Source: Chloroflexota bacterium
GTDB lineage: Bacteria; Chloroflexota; Dehalococcoidia; Lucifugimonadales; UBA3495
Assembly (NCBI GenBank): GCA_028873965.1
Contig: JAPPMU010000042.1
Coordinates: 128,383 to 192,382, forward strand
Reading direction: 5' to 3'
DNA length: 64,000 nt
The notes under the pieces were generated by a model. The model did not search any database, was not told the DNA's origin, and was given only the letters and a program-made list of their open reading frames with translations. Below, piece by piece: positions 1 to 7,095 of this stretch (position 1 is the first letter of the stretch; the number at the start of each line of letters is the position of its first letter). The position numbers and the translations under genes were made by a program.

Positions 1-297
1 CAGTTCACCGGGGATGAGATCACGATTGTAGAAATGCCCGTGCAGTTGGTCAGCGGCGGCGATGTCGGACTGCCAGGGCAGATGCGGTTGTCGTTCCGCC
101 AATCGCGCGGCGATTTGAAAATACCCTTTATGCCCCTGGCACGGCCATTCGTTGATCTCGGCCACCGCGAGCAGGGCTTGGGCCACCGCGCCCCACAGCA
201 ATTCGGCGGCAATCATGGTGTTGCCGCCACGGTCGAATTCTTGGTCGGACCTTTGGGAAAACTCCAGGCTGGCATCTCGCCGTTCCTGGGGCGTCAT
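1..297 (-). CDS. HEPN/PaREP1-like protein (3' end beyond window)
   Basis: The minus frame is open from an ATG at 297 to the window edge (99 codons), so only the N-terminal part is seen. Residues 28-45 (AAELLWGAVAQAL) followed by an H-x-G-Y region and the A-x-x-LHGHFYN stretch near residues 82-91 resemble the helical HEPN/PaREP1-type domain, in which an amphipathic W-G-A helix is followed by an LH-x-NFY helix. Such domains often occur in RNase toxins or nucleotidyltransferase partners. The ATG overlaps the stop of the upstream gene as ATGA, implying translational coupling. The family call is from motif resemblance only; catalytic R-x4-6-H is not obvious in the visible part. Confidence 0.55.
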   Translation of the reverse strand, partial: MTPQERRDASLEFSQRSDQEFDRGGNTMIAAELLWGAVAQALLAVAEINEWPCQGHKGYFQIAARLAERQPHLPWQSDIAAADQLHGHFYNRDLIPGEL

Positions 298-1028
298 CGC
301 AGCCGCCGCCCCAGTTGGTTGATTAGTTCAACGGCAGACCTGGCGAAGAGGAAAGCCTCTGCGCTCGTTCGTCCGGCGTCGTCATATGCTCCAGTGCGCA
401 CGGCAGTCGGCTGCCCCATCGCGGCGGCGAAAGCGCTGTTGAGGTCCTGGCCCTCCTTGGATGCTGATTGCAGCAGTTGGTAGATGCTTTCATCATTGGT
501 CGGAAGTGTCCCTCCGGTCGCGAGCCCAACCATTGCTCGGAGGTCATCATCACGATCCCGGTGCGGCCAACACAGCAGCGCGGCGGTGGCGGCTATGGAG
601 CAGACTATCGCGCTGCACAGGCTCTCGGTTGCCTGCTCACGCTGGCCTGTGTTGAAATAATCGGCGGCTTGGCAGAAGTATTTCTCGGTAGCCTCCGCCG
701 CGCTTTCCTGGATTGCCTGGCCCCACTGGTCGGTTATGGGCGTACTGAATTGGCCGGGGGCGTCGTCCCATCCCAAGTTCTGCATCCCACGCTGCCGTTT
801 GCTGGCCGCGTTGGTGACAACCGCTGCGCCGTGTCCGGCATCTGCCATGACATCAAGTTCGTCCAGAAGGCCCAAAATGGGATAGCGCCCGGCGTACATA
901 GGAATACGGGCATCCAGGTTGGCGCGCAGTCTCTCTTCATCCGCCGGGGAAAGATACCCCCTCTCATTCTGTAGAATTCGCCGGGCAGCTGCCAGGATCA
1001 GGTCTTTGATCTCATTGCGAATTTCCAT
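294..1028 (-). CDS. Uncharacterised helical protein coupled to the HEPN-like gene
   Basis: A 244-residue protein without recognisable signal peptide. It is predicted mostly helical. Residues about 125-165 (AADYFNTGQREQATESL, then an Ala/Cys-rich helix) look like a tetratricopeptide- or HEPN-type helical hairpin, and the C-terminus repeats a helix of the type ARSAVELINQLGRRL. It shares the ATGA stop/start overlap with the HEPN-like gene at 1-297, so the two are almost certainly cotranslated. I do not recognise a named family; function in a toxin or defence module is inference from the neighbour. The start ATG at 1028 has no strong Shine-Dalgarno sequence. Confidence 0.6.
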   Translation of the reverse strand: MEIRNEIKDLILAAARRILQNERGYLSPADEERLRANLDARIPMYAGRYPILGLLDELDVMADAGHGAAVVTNAASKRQRGMQNLGWDDAPGQFSTPITDQWGQAIQESAAEATEKYFCQAADYFNTGQREQATESLCSAIVCSIAATAALLCWPHRDRDDDLRAMVGLATGGTLPTNDESIYQLLQSASKEGQDLNSAFAAAMGQPTAVRTGAYDDAGRTSAEAFLFARSAVELINQLGRRLR

Positions 1029-1271
1029 CGGGTGCCTCTCGGTTGGTTCAGGGCAATAATCTCATTCGTGCTGCTCAACTGGCTTGCCATCTGTCCACAG
1101 GATTTAGGTTTCAAGTGGCAGCATCAGCAATCGGCTCCGCCGCCCGGTTGATTACGGTTGCGGCAAAGTCGGCGTTGATGGTGGGGGAGTCGTTAGTGAT
1201 GCGTGGCATGGTGGATTATCCGGTAGTGGATATCCCGAAGTGAGCATGGTGCAAAGGCTCGTGGCAAGCCG

Positions 1272-2285
1272 CTATGACTTCCTGCGGTGGCCGGTGCAGT
1301 AGTCCCCCACGCTGGCCTGGCGGCGACAACCTGGGGTAGCGCAAGTCTTAATCATGCTGCGACCGCATGAACGCTGAGAACTTGTAGTGCCTCCCTGATT
1401 GGCCGGCACGACGGGCTCGTCAATCGCGGCCCGCAAAGCCTTGGCGATTTGGACAACACGGTACACGTCTTCTGCGACGTCAGGGGTACCGTTGCGCAAG
1501 GCGGCTTTGAGCTGCCCTATCAGCTCTTCCACCGTCCGCTCTACTTCGTTGCAGCGTTGGCGAACCGTTTGCAACCGTGTCTGATCTCGGCCGATTTCGG
1601 CTTCCTTCACTTTGATTTGTTCGATTTTCTCGGCGGCCTCTTTCTGCACCTTGCCGGCTTTCACCTGACGGAATACGCCGAAGCCGATAATCGCCGGAGC
1701 CGCGACGATGCCGCCCAATACTGCGGTTCCGCCGGCGATGCCAAGCCCGCCGGCAGCAAGCGCGCCACCACCGAACCATGCCAGGGTTGCGCTGCTGGCA
1801 GCGGCTCCACTCAGGCCGCCTATTGCCGCTCCCGTTGAGGCAGTGCCCAAGGCTCCGACCAGGCCGTAGGCCCCCAGAGCGGTTAGCGCCCCTACGCCGG
1901 CGCCGCCGACGAGGCTGGCTCCCGTGCCGCCCAAGGTTTTGAGGACATCGCCATAGGCTTGGTCAAGCCTCTCCATGTCCTCAACATTCACCTCGGCGTC
2001 GCTGATGATGTTGGGATTGGCTAACCGAGCTTTACGGATAAAATCGATGGCTTCGCGGACGGCTTGCATCCCGGTTGCGCGGGCTTGCCCCAATTCCTGA
2101 AAACGCTTTTCGGTGCCGGCGTGGTAAGCCTGATACTGCTCGTACTTCGCTTTGTAAGCATTATAAGCTACTTGGTGTTCGGCCTTCGCCTTCTTGATTT
2201 TCCCATTCGCGTTAAGCGTCAGCCCGCCGCCGGTTATGGCAGCAGCGACTCCAATGCCGATAGGTATGAGCAGTGGTAGGGGCAT
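1272..2285 (-). CDS. Glycine-zipper membrane protein with flanking coiled coils
   Basis: A 337-residue protein. It has a short hydrophobic N-terminal segment, then a charged coiled-coil region (about 25-115), a long Gly/Ala-rich hydrophobic block (about 118-205) with repeated G-x3-G spacing, a second Lys/Glu coiled coil (about 207-265), and a Cys/His-containing tail (CATPGCRR...CTGH) that could bind zinc. Glycine-zipper hairpins are typical of membrane-inserting or pore-forming proteins. A Shine-Dalgarno AGGAG precedes the ATG. It lies 41 bp downstream of the 123-residue gene and probably shares its transcript. No named family recognised; the pore idea is inference. Confidence 0.6.
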   Translation of the reverse strand: MPLPLLIPIGIGVAAAITGGGLTLNANGKIKKAKAEHQVAYNAYKAKYEQYQAYHAGTEKRFQELGQARATGMQAVREAIDFIRKARLANPNIISDAEVNVEDMERLDQAYGDVLKTLGGTGASLVGGAGVGALTALGAYGLVGALGTASTGAAIGGLSGAAASSATLAWFGGGALAAGGLGIAGGTAVLGGIVAAPAIIGFGVFRQVKAGKVQKEAAEKIEQIKVKEAEIGRDQTRLQTVRQRCNEVERTVEELIGQLKAALRNGTPDVAEDVYRVVQIAKALRAAIDEPVVPANQGGTTSSQRSCGRSMIKTCATPGCRRQASVGDYCTGHRRKS

Positions 2286-2326
2286 GGTTCAAGTCTCCTG
2301 TTGGTGTTCGCTGCGATACTCCGGTT

Positions 2327-2698
2327 TCAGATTTCAATGACGTAATCCGGGTCGTGAAAATGCTGCTTGAAGGTTTCGAAGTCTTCCAGCGGATTGTCCT
2401 GGATGATGCCGAGGATTCCGGCGAGGGCAACGTTCAGTTGGTGGTTGTCGCGGCTGTCCACGGCGAGGCCCAACAGTTCGAAAAACTCTTCCAGGGCGGC
2501 GCGACGTTCGGCAAATCGCTGGGTGAAGTATGCCAGGATGACCTCTTTCTCTGCGGTAATGCGGGCGATCAAGACATCCCGGTGGGCAATGATGGCCTGA
2601 CGTCTGGTCTCTTCTTCCTGCATTGCGCGGAAGCAGCCGGAGATACCGGAGATGGTGTCCGGTATGAACTGCGCGCCTATGAAAGCGTAATTAACCAT
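2327..2698 (-). CDS. Small conserved helical protein of unknown function
   Basis: A 123-residue protein, first gene of a two-gene unit with the glycine-zipper protein downstream. The N-terminus (residues 1-25) is mildly hydrophobic; residues 30-85 form a charged helix rich in Arg, Glu and Ala (IARITAEKEVILAYF, ERRAALEEFFELL), followed by a short acidic tail. No catalytic motif is visible. GGAG lies about 11 bases upstream of the ATG. The pairing with a coiled-coil/glycine-zipper partner suggests a small accessory or regulatory subunit, but that is inference. Confidence 0.55.
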   Translation of the reverse strand: MVNYAFIGAQFIPDTISGISGCFRAMQEEETRRQAIIAHRDVLIARITAEKEVILAYFTQRFAERRAALEEFFELLGLAVDSRDNHQLNVALAGILGIIQDNPLEDFETFKQHFHDPDYVIEI

Positions 2699-2725
2699 GA
2701 TAGATATTATCTCCTCTGAATATCG

Positions 2726-3259
2726 TCAGTACGAGGGGAGTGGCACACAAGAGGTTTCAATACTTTCGATTACCGAATTATCCCACAGACAACCGCTAGC
2801 GACAACCCAAGTGTAATACCAGATTGATTCCGGAATAGGCAGCAGATTGCCTTGCGCACTGATTCGGACCGCCATATCATCAAAGTGCGGTGCTATAATG
2901 ATACCTTGGTAGCACTCTCGCACATCACTCCATCGTATTATGCGAGCCTGCGCACCAAATTCGGGTCGTGGTTCAGAGTATTCATCGTTGAAATCATTGA
3001 ACTCCGTAATGTTGGCTATAACCAATATGTTGCTATTCCGCACAATGGTAATTTCATTGGCGTATGTGAACCGACGTGGATAATGGGCTGATCCGAAATG
3101 CCGACGCTCAAGCCAACGTTCATACTGATCGATGAGCCAAGCGTCTCCAACCGACACCCAAAGACCTTTCGGTCTGCCTTTGTCGCCAGGATCTGGTGTG
3201 CTGCACGGGCATACCAATGGCTTGTCGGAGTAATGGATCAACGGACTTGGAATATTCAT
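2726..3259 (-). CDS. Unrecognised protein with N-terminal HYSDKPL and C-terminal WYY/ASGC motif
   Basis: A 177-residue protein. Conserved-looking features are HYSDKPL at residues 9-15, KGLWVSVGDAW near 31-41, an aromatic/charged middle, and WYYTW...ASGCLW near 147-161. The HYS start plus G-L-W-x-S is reminiscent of small ADP-ribosyltransferase-like folds in phage and accessory proteins, but I cannot confirm this. Its ATG overlaps the stop of the upstream nitrile-hydratase-beta-like gene by one base (TGATG), so the two are cotranslated. Substrate and role unknown. Confidence 0.6.
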   Translation of the reverse strand: MNIPSPLIHYSDKPLVCPCSTPDPGDKGRPKGLWVSVGDAWLIDQYERWLERRHFGSAHYPRRFTYANEITIVRNSNILVIANITEFNDFNDEYSEPRPEFGAQARIIRWSDVRECYQGIIIAPHFDDMAVRISAQGNLLPIPESIWYYTWVVASGCLWDNSVIESIETSCVPLPSY

Positions 3260-3579
3260 CAGATCCCCCGCTCCCGCAGTTCGGCGGCCTTGGCGTCAAT
3301 CTCCGCCGCCGTCAGTATCCCCTTCTCAATCAGCAGAATTTCCAGGGCAGCGGTCCACTTTTCGTAATAGGACAGCGCTTCGTACCGTTCCGGCGGCAGG
3401 CTTTCGATGGCACGGCGCATCTCGTCGGTGGTACGGATGCCCTGGGCGCCCAGCACTTGGTGCACGGCGTCCACCCGCCGCTCCCAGTCGCTGTATTCGT
3501 GCTCGGAGCGGTCGATGGGCGTGTCGTCGGGCCAACCGCCGCGATCGTGCGCCGCGCGGCCGGAATTGTCACTTGCCAT
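3259..3579 (-). CDS. Nitrile hydratase beta-subunit N-terminal-like protein
   Basis: A 106-residue protein. The C-terminal half contains ALSYYEKWTAALEILLIEKG followed by a T-A-A-E-I helix, matching the helical N-terminal domain of nitrile hydratase beta subunits and the related stand-alone accessory proteins. The SH3-like beta-barrel of a full beta subunit is missing, and no alpha subunit is nearby, so it is probably an accessory or orphan domain. I chose the ATG at 3579, preceded by GGGAG 8 bases upstream; an ATG 21 bases earlier (3600) would overlap the deacetylase gene. It sits 2 bp after the deacetylase stop and overlaps the next gene by 1 bp. Confidence 0.7.
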   Translation of the reverse strand: MASDNSGRAAHDRGGWPDDTPIDRSEHEYSDWERRVDAVHQVLGAQGIRTTDEMRRAIESLPPERYEALSYYEKWTAALEILLIEKGILTAAEIDAKAAELRERGI

Positions 3580-3581
3580 GG

Positions 3582-4400
3582 TTACGCTCCCTTTTGCCAC
3601 ATCTCGGCAACGTCCACCGAGCGCATGAAGCGCACGCCGGGGAAGGTCTTGATGTACTCAATCAGCCGCTCCAACATGAGCAGCCGCCCGGGACGGCCGA
3701 TGTACTGCGGGTGCATGGTAAGGTTGAAGCAGCGGCCATAGCGATAGATGCCACGGAACTCCGCCGCCCAGCTCTCGAAAACCTCGTCGGGATTCCGCAT
3801 TGGTCCCAGCCGGTTGGCCGATGGCGCGTAGGCGAAGTGCGGTGCGTCGTCCAGCAGCCAGTGGATGGGCAGCTCGACCAGATTGCGCGGAGGGTCTCCG
3901 CCTTGCACGAAGTACGGCGCGTCGTCACCCATGAGGCTGCTGTCGTACTGGAAGTTGTGCTTGGCGAGCAGGTCCAGTGAGACCGGGCTGAGCTCCCAGC
4001 TGGGCGAGCGATAGCCGACCGGGGCCTCGCCCGTGAGCTCGCCCAGGATGCTGATGCCCTTGACCAGCACTTCCTCTTCTTTGTCCGGCGTCATCGTCGC
4101 CGGCGGCTCGTGGATGTAGCCGTGGTGCGCTACCTCGTGCCCGCGACCGGCAATCTCGCGCACCAGGTCGGGGTGCGTTTCGGCCACGTAACCGGGGATG
4201 TAGAAGCTGCCCGGTATGCCCTGGGCGTCCAGCACGTCCAGGATGCGGGGCGTGGCCACGCTGGGGCCGTATTCTGCCATGGACAGCAGGCTGGGGTAAT
4301 TGATGAAATCGGGGTTCCTATTCAGCCAGGAGGTGATGCCGTCCACGTCAAAGGTGATGAGGGCGACGCAGTGGATGTCTTCGGGCCAGATACCGGACAT
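3582..4400 (-). CDS. Polysaccharide deacetylase family protein (CE4/NodB-like)
   Basis: A 272-residue cytoplasmic (no signal peptide) member of the NodB-homology fold. The first metal-binding motif is TFDVD (residues 16-20), the second is H-E-V-A-H-H-GYIHE (about 88-97), and the R-S-P-S-W stretch near 129-133 corresponds to motif 3. The pattern fits the HpPgdA-like subgroup, whose members act on peptidoglycan or on small N-acyl/ureido compounds. First gene of a tightly packed three-gene unit with the nitrile-hydratase-like and unknown proteins; that context favours a small amide/ureide substrate over cell wall, but this is inference. Confidence 0.85.
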   Translation of the reverse strand: MSGIWPEDIHCVALITFDVDGITSWLNRNPDFINYPSLLSMAEYGPSVATPRILDVLDAQGIPGSFYIPGYVAETHPDLVREIAGRGHEVAHHGYIHEPPATMTPDKEEEVLVKGISILGELTGEAPVGYRSPSWELSPVSLDLLAKHNFQYDSSLMGDDAPYFVQGGDPPRNLVELPIHWLLDDAPHFAYAPSANRLGPMRNPDEVFESWAAEFRGIYRYGRCFNLTMHPQYIGRPGRLLMLERLIEYIKTFPGVRFMRSVDVAEMWQKGA

Positions 4401-4433
4401 GATGGAACCTCCTTATTCCGGTGAGGTTAGCAG

Positions 4434-4726
4434 TTAGCGCCATTCCGGATGCTGACGCAACCATCTCTGCCATTCTCCACGGCTCATAAATCCGGCTAGA
4501 TAGCGGAATTCATCGACTGTCAGCCGGCTTGTCTGATAATGCTACGTAAAGTGCCGGGTGGAATATCGCGAGGATGGTCTGGAATCGGCACGGTTCTACC
4601 TGCCCAGCGCATTACCAACGCCTCCCGGCCTGCGGTAGAAGCAACCCAATTCTGCCCGTGTGTGCCGGCGGAGTTAAATGCTCGCATTACATCCGCCGTT
4701 TTGACATTCCTGGGCAGCCCCGGCAT
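4434..4726 (-). pseudogene. hicA: HicA-family mRNA interferase, frameshifted
   Basis: The intact part (68 codons, 4520-4726) has the family N-terminus (LPRNVKTADVMRAF) and the C-terminal P-P-G-T-L-R-S-I-I-R-Q-A-G signature, then stops. Shifting frame by one base at the GCCGGCTGA sequence continues as LTVDEFRYLAGF and about 20 further codons to a TAA at 4434, matching the usual HicA ending. A single-base deletion is the simplest explanation. The canonical G-S-H region is also altered (GTHGQNW) and the segment before it looks short. It begins directly after the hicB stop. Probably an inactive toxin. Confidence 0.7.
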
Positions 4727-5056
4727 TTACTCATGTTCCAATATCACAATGATTTCATCCACTAAGCGGCCGTCGCTGAGAAAGTCCGCTACTGCCTCGA
4801 CACGGGCTTCGGGAGACGGCGGAGGAAATTGGCCAGTCTGATAATCGGCAAGTTTGATGCGAATGGCCTCCTTGACCCGACTCACTGCTTCCTCAGAGGT
4901 TCGACCATCCATCGCCGTGTCCAAGTCGGGACAAAAAGCCGAATATCGCCAATCGCCGTCGAAGCCCGCGTCATCGCAACAGGACACGAGGACTTCATAA
5001 GCCTCGCCGAGTTCATTCCCGGTTGTGGGCTGACCAGCGCTGTGGGCTGACGTCAT
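4727..5056 (-). CDS. hicB: HicB-family antitoxin
   Basis: A 109-residue protein with the partial RNase-H-like HicB fold: YSAFCPDLDTAMDGRT at about 38-53 followed by a helix S-E-E-A-V-S-R-V-K-E-A-I (54-65). The C-terminus (ADFLSDGRLVDEIIVILEHE) is a family-specific tail rather than a clear DNA-binding helix-turn-helix. HicB neutralises HicA and usually autoregulates. The TAA stop is immediately followed by the ATG of the downstream hicA remnant. With the toxin broken, this antitoxin may survive as an orphan. Confidence 0.75.
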   Translation of the reverse strand: MTSAHSAGQPTTGNELGEAYEVLVSCCDDAGFDGDWRYSAFCPDLDTAMDGRTSEEAVSRVKEAIRIKLADYQTGQFPPPSPEARVEAVADFLSDGRLVDEIIVILEHE

Positions 5057-5097
5057 AAGCTTGCCTCACTGTGCGAATAGTCGGGAGACGCATACCT

Positions 5098-6378
5098 TCA
5101 CGGAGCTGGTATCACGTCAAACCCCGTATACGGCCGCAATGCCTCGGGAATAACCACCGATCCGTCGGGCTGCTGGTTGTTTTCCAGGATGGCGATGATC
5201 ACTCGGGGCAGAGCCAGGCCCGATCCGTTCAGAGTGTGCACAAACCGCGGCCGCTCTCCGACGCCGGGCCGGTAGCGCACGTTGGCCCGCCGGGCCTGAA
5301 AGTCGGTGCAATTGGAGCAGGACGACACTTCCAGCCACTCCTGCGATCCGGCGGCCCACACCTCAATATCGTAGGACTTGGCCGACGGGAAGGAAATGTC
5401 GCCAGCGCAGAGCTGCAGGATGCGGTAGGGCAGGTTGAGACGCTGGCACACCGTCTCGGCGTTTGCCAGCAGGGCTTCCAACTCGTCGAACGAGGTTTCC
5501 GGCTCGACGAACTTGTACATCTCCACCTTGTTGAACTGGTGGACGCGCTTGATGCCGCGAGTGTCCCGGCCGGCGGCCGCCTTTTCGCGGCGGAAGCACG
5601 GAGTGTGGGCCACGTAATACATGGGAAGATCATCGGCGGAGAGTATCTCGTCCCGGTGCAAGTTGGTGACGGGCACCTCTGCGGTGGGGATCAGCCAAAG
5701 GTCATCCTCCTCATCGTGGTAGAGGTTGTCAGCGAAGAGGGGAAGATTTCCGGAACCCTCCATAATCTCGCGGCGCACCAGGATGGGCAGGGCGACTTCC
5801 GTGTAGCCATGCTCGCTGCTGTGCAGGTCCAGCATCCAGGAGATGATAGCCCGCTCCAGCCGAGCGCCGTAGCCGTTCAGCGTGTAGAACCGGCTCCCGG
5901 AGAGCTTGACGCCGCGCTGGAAATCGATGATGCCCAGGCTCTCCGCCAGGTCCCAGTGCGGCTGGGCTTCAAAATCCAGAGTGGCTGGCTCGCCCCAATG
6001 GCGCAGCACCACGTTGGAGGTTTCGTCATGACCTTCGGGCGTGCTGACATGAGGCAGGTTGGGCAACGCCAGCATGGCGTCGTTGATCCGGCCGTCCAGG
6101 TCGCGGACCAAATCCTCAAGCTCGCTGATGCGACGGCCCACGTCGCGCATCTCCGCCACGACGCTTTCGTCCGGCTGGCCGCCCTGCGAACGGACCTGGC
6201 CGATCTCGCGGGACACCGCGTTGCGGCGGGCGCGAAGTTCGTCGCCGTCGGTGATCGCGCCCCGCCTCCGGGCGTCCATGGCCAGGATATCGTCCAGACA
6301 GTCCTCGTCCTCGGCCCGTCGGATGAGGGCAGCGCGAACCGTGTCGGTATCGCTGCGAATTTGTTCCAGGGACAGCAT
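5098..6378 (-). CDS. serS: Seryl-tRNA synthetase
   Basis: A 426-residue class II aminoacyl-tRNA synthetase of normal length. Residues 1-100 form the tRNA-binding antiparallel coiled coil. Motif 2 is FRREKAAAGRDTRG (about 262-275), and motif 3 is LNGSGLALPRVIIAILENNQ (about 385-404). TAEVPVTNLH and the serine-site region SSCSNC are present. It charges tRNA-Ser (and tRNA-Sec if present) in the cytoplasm. It lies 12 bp downstream of the Uma2 gene and is the last gene of the lysS-uma2-serS unit. Confidence 0.97.
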   Translation of the reverse strand: MLSLEQIRSDTDTVRAALIRRAEDEDCLDDILAMDARRRGAITDGDELRARRNAVSREIGQVRSQGGQPDESVVAEMRDVGRRISELEDLVRDLDGRINDAMLALPNLPHVSTPEGHDETSNVVLRHWGEPATLDFEAQPHWDLAESLGIIDFQRGVKLSGSRFYTLNGYGARLERAIISWMLDLHSSEHGYTEVALPILVRREIMEGSGNLPLFADNLYHDEEDDLWLIPTAEVPVTNLHRDEILSADDLPMYYVAHTPCFRREKAAAGRDTRGIKRVHQFNKVEMYKFVEPETSFDELEALLANAETVCQRLNLPYRILQLCAGDISFPSAKSYDIEVWAAGSQEWLEVSSCSNCTDFQARRANVRYRPGVGERPRFVHTLNGSGLALPRVIIAILENNQQPDGSVVIPEALRPYTGFDVIPAP

Positions 6379-6390
6379 GGGTAGGTCAAA

Positions 6391-7095
6391 TCACTCCAAG
6401 TCGAAGATGAGCTCCCCGACGGCAAAGGTGAATCTGGGCAACACGTCCTCACCGTCAAGAGTTGTAGGATCATGCAGAAGCTCTGGCTCAGCGACGCCGG
6501 CGCGGTAAACGCGCACGGTGCGTTCGATGGGATCGATGAGCCAGCCTAGCTTCGCCCCATTGTCCATGTACTCTTGCATCTTGTTGAGCAGGTGGCTGAG
6601 TGAACGCTGGGAAGTGGAGCGGATTTCTACCACAAAATCCGGGCAGTACGGACGGGCGCGGGGCGGGTCCGGCGAAGGCGGCAGGACTTTTTCCTTGGGC
6701 GCCCAAGCCGCATCAGGGCAGCGGATGGCTCCGTTAGCGAGGCGGTAAGCGCTGGTAGGCCCGGTTGCAGTACCCGGGCGGCCTCGGCCAATATTCCATT
6801 GGCGCACTTCACCGAAGGATTCTCCCTCATGCTCATCGGATGGCGGGTAAGTGGGCGGCATCAGTTCCAGCTCCCCCTTGGCGTTGAGTTCCATTTGCCA
6901 AGTGGTTTCATTGTTGGCCATGCAAACAGCCCAGAACCAATCCTCAGAGGCGTCCGGGCCGGCGGTTAGCGCCGTCTCGGGCAACCGCAGAGTGACAGGA
7001 AACAACTCGAGCAGATCAAGTGCGTCAGCGGTGGGGTTCGGCAATTGCTGCGTGTCCGGTCTTGTTTCGGGGGCCGCAGTAGTCATAGTGATCAC
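6391..7095 (-). CDS. Uma2-family PD-(D/E)xK endonuclease (DUF820)
   Basis: A 234-residue protein. The core contains R-C-P-D-A-A-W (about 121-127) and a C-P-D-F-V-V-E-I-R-S block (about 148-157), the D...E-x-R arrangement of the Uma2/DUF820 PD-(D/E)xK fold, followed by a M-Q-E-Y helix and G-W-L-I-D strand. The biological substrate of Uma2 proteins is unknown. The GTG at 7095 overlaps the lysS stop (GTGA), so I use it; an ATG nine bases downstream is the alternative. It sits between two tRNA synthetase genes. Confidence 0.85.
   Translation of the reverse strand: MITMTTAAPETRPDTQQLPNPTADALDLLELFPVTLRLPETALTAGPDASEDWFWAVCMANNETTWQMELNAKGELELMPPTYPPSDEHEGESFGEVRQWNIGRGRPGTATGPTSAYRLANGAIRCPDAAWAPKEKVLPPSPDPPRARPYCPDFVVEIRSTSQRSLSHLLNKMQEYMDNGAKLGWLIDPIERTVRVYRAGVAEPELLHDPTTLDGEDVLPRFTFAVGELIFDLE

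Noticed and set aside
5071..6384. 437-codon plus-strand ORF opposite serS
   Set aside because: Shadow of serS; composition rich in Val, His, Gln and Gly as expected of an antisense frame.
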